From: Onstottus_A sp036505875
GTDB lineage: Bacteria > Acidobacteriota > Blastocatellia > UBA7656
Length of the DNA stretch: 18,788 nt
Assembly: GCA_036505875.1 (NCBI GenBank)
Contig: DASXSR010000374.1
Span: forward strand, 1-18,788
Direction of reading: 5' to 3'
The translations under genes were made by a program, and so were the position numbers. Below the pieces are notes generated by a model. The model was not told the DNA's origin and did not search any database. It was given only the letters and a program-made list of their open reading frames with translations. Positions 13,856 to 18,788 of this stretch are shown in pieces (positions within the stretch are counted from its first letter, which is position 1; the number at the start of each line of letters is the position of its first letter).

Positions 13856-16195
13856 TTAATGCCGATTCGTGAATGTTTCGGCAGAGGTGAGCTTCGTGCC
13901 GCCGTTCTCGCCGTTCGAGACAAGCACCGTTCCATTCGATAACAGAATCGCAACGTGTGATGCTCGCGCTCCTGTCATTGGACTGGCGGTGCGCGTGAAC
14001 TGGCCATTGCGATAGAGCTCCGCCGTCGAAGAAGCGGTCCCGAATGCTGAAACGCCTCCGGCTATCAAAATGGAACCGTCCGACATCGCAGTGGCTGTGT
14101 GGTTCGCTCTCGCGGTTGTCATCAAACCGGCCGAGGAAAAAGACGACAGTGTAACAGGCGTTGATGGCGTGAATATGTCGGCGGTATTCAGCGGGTTGCC
14201 CAGTTCGTTTCTTCCGCCGGCGATCAACACTCTTCCATCTCCGAGGGCAGTCGCCGTGTGGTGATGCCGAGCCGAACTCATCTTCCATGGATTAAGCGGA
14301 CTGGGACCGGAAACGAACTGACCCAACTGTGGAGCGAACGGTGTCGGCACGAATACCTCGGCTGTACTCAGAATCCCGCCGTTTGTAGCGCCGCCGGCGA
14401 TAAGCACGTAACCTCCTGGAATCGAGGTTGCGGTATGAAACGCCCGAGCTGAACTTAACCGGGCCGGTATCTGGATGAACACGTTATTGAGAGGAAGAGT
14501 GTTACCGGTTGGAACAAATATCTCACAACTATCGAGAGCAGCAGAGTTATAGCCACCGGCTATCAGCACTGTGCCGTCGGAAAGCAGCGTCGCGGTATGA
14601 CCAAAGCGCGGCGTGTTGAGACTGCCTATGCTGGAAGACACGCCAGTCGCGGGATCATAAAGTTCGGCACTCGATAGTACCTGGCCGTTAGCGTCGATTC
14701 CGCCAACGATCAGCACCTTTCCGTTGTCAAGCACCGTCGTGGTGTGCTCGGCTCGTGCCTCGATCATTGGCACAGAATGAAACGATCCCTCCGCGCGATT
14801 GTAAACATCGGCGTTCTGATTCACTTGATCGAATTGGTTATAACCTCCAGTGACGATCACTTCGTCGCCGGGCAGCAAGGCGGCTTCAAGCTTTGAAGCT
14901 TGCGGATTCACTCTGGCAACCGAAGTCGAGCCGGTCAGATTGAACTGTGACGTGGCGAAATTGCCGGCAAAGAATTGTCGGCCAGCGGCTGCCGGATCTT
15001 GATCCAGGTTGTTCCCAGCCAGGTCCTTCACCCGAGTGAGCACGACAACGGTTATCGTGGCATCCGCCGGTAGACGAGCTGGTTTGGTCGCGCCATCGGC
15101 TGCCGTTGTCGTCGGGGTGAAAGTCGCGCTTAGCTTGTCCGCCGATGGGCTCACTGTCCCGTCGACCCGTTCGCCGTTCGGCACGACCAGGAACGAGCCG
15201 CCATCCAGAGGAACCACGGTGCCGCTCCCTTGAGCCGTGTCGGCGAAAACCAATACGTTATTGGTCAGGGTTGCACAGTCGACTGCCTCGCTAAAAGTGA
15301 TAAGAACTGGCGAGTTTGTTTGATTGTTGATCGAACCAATAGATGGTGAAAGCCTGACGACCCGCGGCGGTGTGATGTCGGGCGGCGGGGGAGGCGGAGG
15401 CGGCAGCGACTCGGTAGTGAAGATCGAAGAAAACGAAGGTGTGAGAGCGTTGCCGGCCAAGTCCCTGATCGCGCTGGTCACTGTGACAGTGTAAGTCGTC
15501 GAGTAAGCAAGTGGGGCATCAGGCGCAAAGAGGGCGCCTGTCTGGTCAGCGGTAGGATTGATTCTTCCGCTAACCCGCTGCCCACCGGCAGTCAGATAAA
15601 AGGACGAAGGCGAGAGCGTGTCGAGGAAGATCCGCTCGGAGAAGGTCACTCCGACGATTGTGCCGCTTACGGGCACGCCGGCAGCGCCATTGATCGGATT
15701 GACGGCGACCACGCTTGGAGGCGTTAAGTCCGGCGGAGGCGGCGTCTCCACCTTTACGACTGTCACCGAGAGCATCGTGATCGGATCTCCATTCAGGGTC
15801 ACTTTCAACGTGTTGTCGCCCTGATTGAGCGTTACTGGCAGACTCAGGCGTCGTACGTTTTTCTTAAGATCGCTTGAACCGGCCACTTGGACATCATTCA
15901 AAAGAATCTGGGCACTGGTGACGCGCTCGCTTCCCTTAGCCTTAAAGTCGCTGTTGTCGTCTGGATCGCCGTTGATTATCTGCAGGCTGAACCGGCTGGA
16001 TGAATTGGAAACCGAGAAACGCCGTGCATAAGTCTGAGGCTTTCCTTGCTCGCGACGAAAGACTTCCGGTCCAAATACAGTGCTATCGGAGCCGTCGGCT
16101 CTTGGCGAACGCCCGATGGGCGTGCTGATCGCGGTGAAGACGGCCAGCAGAACCGCAAAAATTATGAAAACCCGCACATGAGAGGAGGGATTCAT
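13856..16195 (-). CDS. Secreted protein: two Ig-like domains and a seven-bladed Kelch propeller
   Basis: 779 residues from the ATG at 16195, with AAGGAG about 8 nt upstream. Residues 1-~34 are a signal peptide. Residues ~40-150 form a beta domain of unknown type (YARRFSVSNSSSRFSLQIIN, NQGDNTLKVTLNG). After TPPPPDLTPP come two Big_5/SbsA-type Ig-like domains (~158-262 and ~275-420), each with the hallmark TFSE (184-187, 300-303) and V-x-DLAGN-x-L, joined by a run of eight prolines (265-272). Residues ~440-776 hold seven Kelch repeats of the form AR-x-x-HTAT-x-L-x-DG-x-VLIAGG, enough to close a propeller. No catalytic residues are evident, so binding of polysaccharide or another surface ligand is the likely role. 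It is a single transcription unit; no obvious terminator follows. Confidence 0.92.
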   Translation of the reverse strand: MNPSSHVRVFIIFAVLLAVFTAISTPIGRSPRADGSDSTVFGPEVFRREQGKPQTYARRFSVSNSSSRFSLQIINGDPDDNSDFKAKGSERVTSAQILLNDVQVAGSSDLKKNVRRLSLPVTLNQGDNTLKVTLNGDPITMLSVTVVKVETPPPPDLTPPSVVAVNPINGAAGVPVSGTIVGVTFSERIFLDTLSPSSFYLTAGGQRVSGRINPTADQTGALFAPDAPLAYSTTYTVTVTSAIRDLAGNALTPSFSSIFTTESLPPPPPPPPDITPPRVVRLSPSIGSINNQTNSPVLITFSEAVDCATLTNNVLVFADTAQGSGTVVPLDGGSFLVVPNGERVDGTVSPSADKLSATFTPTTTAADGATKPARLPADATITVVVLTRVKDLAGNNLDQDPAAAGRQFFAGNFATSQFNLTGSTSVARVNPQASKLEAALLPGDEVIVTGGYNQFDQVNQNADVYNRAEGSFHSVPMIEARAEHTTTVLDNGKVLIVGGIDANGQVLSSAELYDPATGVSSSIGSLNTPRFGHTATLLSDGTVLIAGGYNSAALDSCEIFVPTGNTLPLNNVFIQIPARLSSARAFHTATSIPGGYVLIAGGATNGGILSTAEVFVPTPFAPQLGQFVSGPSPLNPWKMSSARHHHTATALGDGRVLIAGGRNELGNPLNTADIFTPSTPVTLSSFSSAGLMTTARANHTATAMSDGSILIAGGVSAFGTASSTAELYRNGQFTRTASPMTGARASHVAILLSNGTVLVSNGENGGTKLTSAETFTNRH

Positions 16196-16653
16196 GCCTG
16201 ATTCTCCTTCAACGATCTCTTTTTCGCTTCGCTAGGAAGTATGCAATAGGACTCTTGAAACATCCTTGAATAGACGTTGACTATCGATTCTTCGGCCAAA
16301 ATGCGATATGTAGGCGGCAAAGCTGAGCAGATACAATGACTTAGCGCCCGGATGGGATTCATAGTGACCCGACGAATAAGCCTGGTCGAACGTTTTAGGG
16401 CCTTGGGTTGGTTGTGAGAGAGATTGAGTTCAAGGTTTTATCAACCAGCGGTCGAGCTTCAACTCTCGCTTCGGGTCACGCAGCGCTGGACAGATCAGAA
16501 CGGTGACATATCAAAGTCATTGAGAGATCACACCAAAGCTCGCGAAGACTGCTCGCGGGCGTTAGTGCTGCTCAAGATAAAAGACTGATTAGACAGCAAC
16601 TTACAAACGACTTCGATAGTGTGACCACAGCTCGGATCGCACGTGAAAACTTG
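16196..16653. other. Gene-free stretch upstream of the Kelch gene
   Basis: I see no convincing reading frame on either strand and no RNA gene. The Kelch gene Shine-Dalgarno lies at its left edge, and the Kelch promoter should lie here, but I could not pick credible -35/-10 boxes. It precedes the remodelled HigA region and may be eroded sequence. Confidence 0.5.
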
Positions 16654-16926
16654 CTATTCCAGGACGCTGAAGGTGTACATCTTGCCGAGCGAAGAAGACG
16701 AACTCGCGGACGTGAACGCGCCGGGTGGAAGAAATCCATATTCGCCTGAGCAGAGGTTCTGAAGGTTGAGCACGAAGGTTCGGCTCGCTACTTTGCTGCC
16801 GTAGAATGGAAGAGGGTCGCGAGTGGCGCCGCCTTTCACGGGCATCACGCCGCCGGTTACGGTACGGAATTCACGATACTCTTTTTTGTCGCGCAACCGT
16901 AGCAGTTGATGCTCTGTGATCGCCAC
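16654..16926 (-). pseudogene. Probable 3' remnant of a larger gene, C-terminus GKMYTFSVLE
   Basis: A 90-residue frame from a GTG at 16926. The same frame stays open upstream to about 17029 and still reads like protein (NAPPYSSASTLPEGVAITEH), with no start codon or ribosome binding site that looks real. That suggests the tail of a longer, 5'-truncated gene. Visible motifs are LRDKKEYREFRTVTGG, SGEYGFLPPGAF and a serine run followed by LGKMYTFSVLE. The pattern 'GEYGF ... GK-x-YTF-x-V' recalls C-terminal beta domains of secreted proteins in this kind of genome. It shares a near-identical C-terminus with the short frame at 17562-17657. It could still be a genuine small protein; function unknown. 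Confidence 0.55.
16657..16733. repeat. Direct repeat, copy A (77 bp)
   Basis: Aligns without gaps to 17565-17641 with 64 of 77 bases identical by my count, same orientation, 908 bp apart. It encodes on the minus strand the last 26 residues of the frame at 16654-16926. Confidence 0.85.
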
Positions 16927-17083
16927 GCCTTCGGGGAGCGTGGACGCAGAACTGTAAGGCGGCGCGTTGACTTGGGTTGCGGCTGTTCCTTCCGCTGATG
17001 TGACTTGATGATTCGAGCCTGTTCTTTACACAGCGTTCACGTTATTCTCACCCACAAGCAATATGACCAGGGAGGTTGGAAAA

Positions 17084-17578
17084 ATGGCTGCAGTTCCTAG
17101 CGCTCACATTGATCGGAAGAAGTATTCGCGGCTACTTGCGAAGACCCTTCCTCGTTCAATCCGCAGCGAGGAAGAGAATGACCGCGTGCTCAAGATCGTT
17201 GAACGGTTGATGGATAAAGGTGAGGACAATCTCACCCCAGAAGAGAACGCGCTTCTCGATCTGCTTGTCACCCTCGTGGAGAGATTCGAAGAAGACTACT
17301 ACCAACTCGAGAAAAAAAGTTCATCTACGCCACTAGGCATTTTGAAGGAACTAATGGCCGCCCGAGAGATCAAACCAAGCGACCTGTGGAGTGTGCTTGG
17401 CTCAAAAGGTCTGACCTCCGAGATCCTGAGCGGCAAGCGGGACATTGGCAAGAGCAGAGCAAGGGCGCTGGCCGAGTTTTTGCACGTATCTTTTGCACGT
17501 ATCTGCGGATCTGTTTATCTAATCGGCTCTGGTCGAGTGCCTTGTGCCTCTTTGGTGTGGCTTACTCCAAGACGCTGA
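17084..17578 (+). CDS. higA: HigA-type antitoxin/XRE regulator, frameshifted C-terminus, no toxin partner
   Basis: 164 residues from the ATG at 17084, preceded by GGGAGG 8 nt upstream; the ATG at 17063 lacks a ribosome binding site. Residues 10-75 match the conserved N-terminal module of this HigA group (DRKKYSRLLAKTLPRSIRSE, RLMDKGEDNLTPEENALLDL), and 82-136 are the XRE helix-turn-helix (GILKELMAAREIKPSDLWSV, LTSEILSGKRD, ALAEFLHVS). Family members normally end just after the -FHVS-x-x-LFI motif. Here the frame changes after HVS and adds a foreign tail (FARICGSVYLIGSG and on) ending at 17578. A 13-bp tandem duplication explains this exactly. No HigB/RelE-like toxin gene lies next to it. It may be an inactivated or altered regulator; DNA binding could survive because the helix-turn-helix is intact. 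Confidence 0.88.
   Translation: MAAVPSAHIDRKKYSRLLAKTLPRSIRSEEENDRVLKIVERLMDKGEDNLTPEENALLDLLVTLVERFEEDYYQLEKKSSSTPLGILKELMAAREIKPSDLWSVLGSKGLTSEILSGKRDIGKSRARALAEFLHVSFARICGSVYLIGSGRVPCASLVWLTPRR
17478..17503 (+). repeat. Perfect 13-bp tandem duplication in the HigA gene
   Basis: TTTTGCACGTATC occurs twice in a row (17478-17490 and 17491-17503). Thirteen is not a multiple of three, so the frame shifts. Deleting one copy gives EFLHVSADLFI followed by the TAA at 17520-17522, the standard end of this antitoxin family (about 141 residues). Confidence 0.95.
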
Positions 17579-17657
17579 AGGTGTACATCTTGCCGAGACT
17601 CGACGAAGAGCTTGCGGAGGTGAACGCTTCGGGTGGAAGAAGCTCGTCAACGATCAT
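17562..17657 (-). CDS. 31-residue frame duplicating the GKMYTFSVLE C-terminus
   Basis: The ATG (17657-17655) overlaps the TGA of the deacylase gene as ATGA, and the frame ends with TAA at 17562. After MIVDE it reads LLPPEAFTSASSSSSLGK and then MYTFSVLE, differing from the end of the 16654-16926 frame at only two of 26 positions. It is either a remnant of a second copy of that gene, cut off by the deacylase gene, or a tiny coupled protein. No separate Shine-Dalgarno was seen. The tail of the frameshifted HigA gene overlaps it antisense. Confidence 0.45.
   Translation of the reverse strand: MIVDELLPPEAFTSASSSSSLGKMYTFSVLE
17565..17641. repeat. Direct repeat, copy B (77 bp)
   Basis: Partner of 16657-16733. 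Most of the 13 differences fall at synonymous positions of the shared minus-strand reading frame, including serine codons that switch between TCN and AGY. Confidence 0.85.
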
Positions 17658-18788
17658 CTTAGGATTTCTGAGTCCCGCTTGATGACCTGCCCTGCACTGA
17701 ATGAACCTGGCTGTCCGTGATCGAGCGCTACTTGTCCGTTGACCAGCACGTAAACAATTCCATCCGGCGCTCGAAACGGCCTATCGTAGGTTGACTGGTC
17801 TCTGATCTCGGAAGGATCGAAGACTACCACGTCAGCCCAGTAACCCAGCTGCAGCCGACCGCGCTTGGCGAGCCCGAATGTTTCCGCCGGTAAAGAGGTC
17901 ATTCTTCTGATCGCCTCTTCCCAAGAGAACAATCCGCGCTCTTTGGCGTACACGGAAAGCAGCCGGGGCGCCGAGCCATATCCGCGCGGATGAGGCCGAC
18001 CTTCGCCGTTGCGAATGTTGCTGTCTGAGCCGAGCATGCATTCGGGGAACAGCAGAATGTTGGCAACATCAGCTTCGCTCATGTTTTCGAAGATCATCTG
18101 GACGCTTCCTCGGGAAGCAAGATAACAGATGGCCGCCGCCTGACTTGTCGTGGTTGCGGCCGTAAGCTCGGGAACTCGCAGGTGGCTTAAACCGCCATAT
18201 CTGACTGTCGTCGTCGTGACTCTAGATGACTGCGATATTGAACGTTTTAATGCGCTCTCTGTTTTATTATCAAGCGACGCGGCGATGTCCGTTATAGTCA
18301 ACCCGTTGTACTCTGGAGCGAAGTCACAGTTGGCGACACGTGCGAAGGAGAAATCATTCCATCCTTCACTCTTCATCTGACTAAGAATCTCTCTCAATAT
18401 GCGCTGGCGCTCAGAGGGATCACGAAGCCTTTCTCTGAGCTTTCCATTACCGCCTTCTCGAGCGCTCTTCGGGATGAGCACATCGAGCGTCGTGCTCGAA
18501 GCGATGTATGGATAAGCATCGCATCGCACATTAAGGCCTGATCTCCTGGCTTTAACTATCATGCCAACCAAACGCTGCGAGTTTCCCCAGTTCACGCGTC
18601 CGCGCCATTTGAGGTGGGATATCTCCACCGGAATCTTCACCCGGCGTGCCACCGAGAGAGCCTCTTCCAGAGACTTAACAACCGCGTTTCCCTCATCACG
18701 CAGATGAGTCGCATAGATTCCGTGATATTGAGCCGCGATCGCAGCTAGCGCTTGAATCTCGTTCTCTTCTGCAAACAAGCCGGGCGTG
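17654..18788 (-). CDS. N-acyl-D-amino-acid deacylase (amidohydrolase), 5' end outside window
   Basis: The frame is open to the right edge (codons TPG precede the TTG at 18778), so the start is outside. Such enzymes release D-amino acids from N-acyl-D-amino acids using zinc in an amidohydrolase barrel. Counting from the TTG at 18778, YATHLRDEG carries His25 and EISHLK carries His55; their spacing of 30 equals that of His220 and His250 in the Alcaligenes enzyme as I recall it. MLGSDSN supplies the catalytic Asp252. The C-terminal part has the typical ending (GLAKRGRLQLGYWADVVVFD, FRAPDGIVYVLVNGQ). The first third, with the metal cysteine, is not visible. Residues ~178-212 form a Ser/Thr-rich stretch (SSRVTTTTVRYGG) that looks inserted. 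The TGA overlaps the ATG of a 31-residue frame. Confidence 0.9.
   Translation of the reverse strand, partial: TPGLFAEENEIQALAAIAAQYHGIYATHLRDEGNAVVKSLEEALSVARRVKIPVEISHLKWRGRVNWGNSQRLVGMIVKARRSGLNVRCDAYPYIASSTTLDVLIPKSAREGGNGKLRERLRDPSERQRILREILSQMKSEGWNDFSFARVANCDFAPEYNGLTITDIAASLDNKTESALKRSISQSSRVTTTTVRYGGLSHLRVPELTAATTTSQAAAICYLASRGSVQMIFENMSEADVANILLFPECMLGSDSNIRNGEGRPHPRGYGSAPRLLSVYAKERGLFSWEEAIRRMTSLPAETFGLAKRGRLQLGYWADVVVFDPSEIRDQSTYDRPFRAPDGIVYVLVNGQVALDHGQPGSFSAGQVIKRDSEILR

Noticed and set aside
13750..13953. 163-residue version of the protease partner starting at 13953.
   Set aside because: The extension overlaps the end of the Kelch gene, spans the -35/-10 boxes and has an unnatural composition.
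16196..16653. A hidden RNA gene, CRISPR or attachment site in the gene-free stretch.
   Set aside because: No clover-leaf pattern, spaced repeats or flanking duplications could be found by eye.
16927..17083. A HigB-type toxin gene upstream of the HigA gene.
   Set aside because: The space is too short and no RelE/HigB-like frame exists on the plus strand; the antitoxin appears to be an orphan.

Overview
The window looks like chromosomal DNA from a moderately GC-rich, environmental, Gram-negative-type bacterium. My best guess is Acidobacteriota, class Blastocatellia. The guess rests on the style of the proteins: large RHS shells, Kelch and YVTN propellers fused to other domains, HLxELR helical repeats, and two-domain VOC proteins linked to sigma factors. 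No rRNA or other phylogenetic marker is present, so this is inference. No tRNA, rRNA, CRISPR array, transposase or phage gene was seen.

Layout. (1) 1-7253, minus strand: a three-gene surface/secretion cluster. A membrane-anchored Fn3/HLxELR protein is followed by a secreted tail-fibre-like protein. Last comes a very large RHS/YD-repeat protein that runs off the left edge just after its core domain, so only the first ~32 residues of its variable tip are visible. They resemble the start of an L,D-transpeptidase-like (DUF2778/Tlde1-type) effector domain. A long inverted repeat sits directly before the RHS ribosome binding site. (2) 7254-8458: a Crp/Fnr-family regulator gene. A 16-bp palindrome lies between it and the surface cluster, centred about 42 bp upstream of the start site predicted from a -10 box, which is the class II activator geometry. 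(3) 8459-11390, plus strand: a YVTN propeller/di-haem cytochrome protein with its own promoter, then a Nudix hydrolase. (4) 11485-13003, plus strand: an ECF sigma factor gene that abuts a tandem VOC protein. The VOC protein has an extra N-terminal helical segment and an internal ribosome binding site. (5) 13106-13749, minus strand: a two-gene cassette (small conserved-looking protein plus retropepsin-like protease) with a promoter suited to a leaderless mRNA. (6) 13856-16195, minus strand: a secreted protein with two Ig-like domains and a seven-bladed Kelch propeller. (7) 16196-17657: a remodelled segment. An orphan HigA-type antitoxin gene has been frameshifted by a perfect 13-bp tandem duplication. 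It is flanked by two directly repeated copies of one protein C-terminus. (8) 17654-18788, minus strand: the 3' part of an N-acyl-D-amino-acid deacylase.

How the parts may work together. The strongest system-level idea is a Crp/Fnr-controlled export cluster: anchor, fibre-like protein, then an RHS cargo carrying a candidate cell-wall-targeting tip. The most solid single observation is the 13-bp duplication in the antitoxin gene: removing one copy restores a textbook HigA C-terminus and stop codon.
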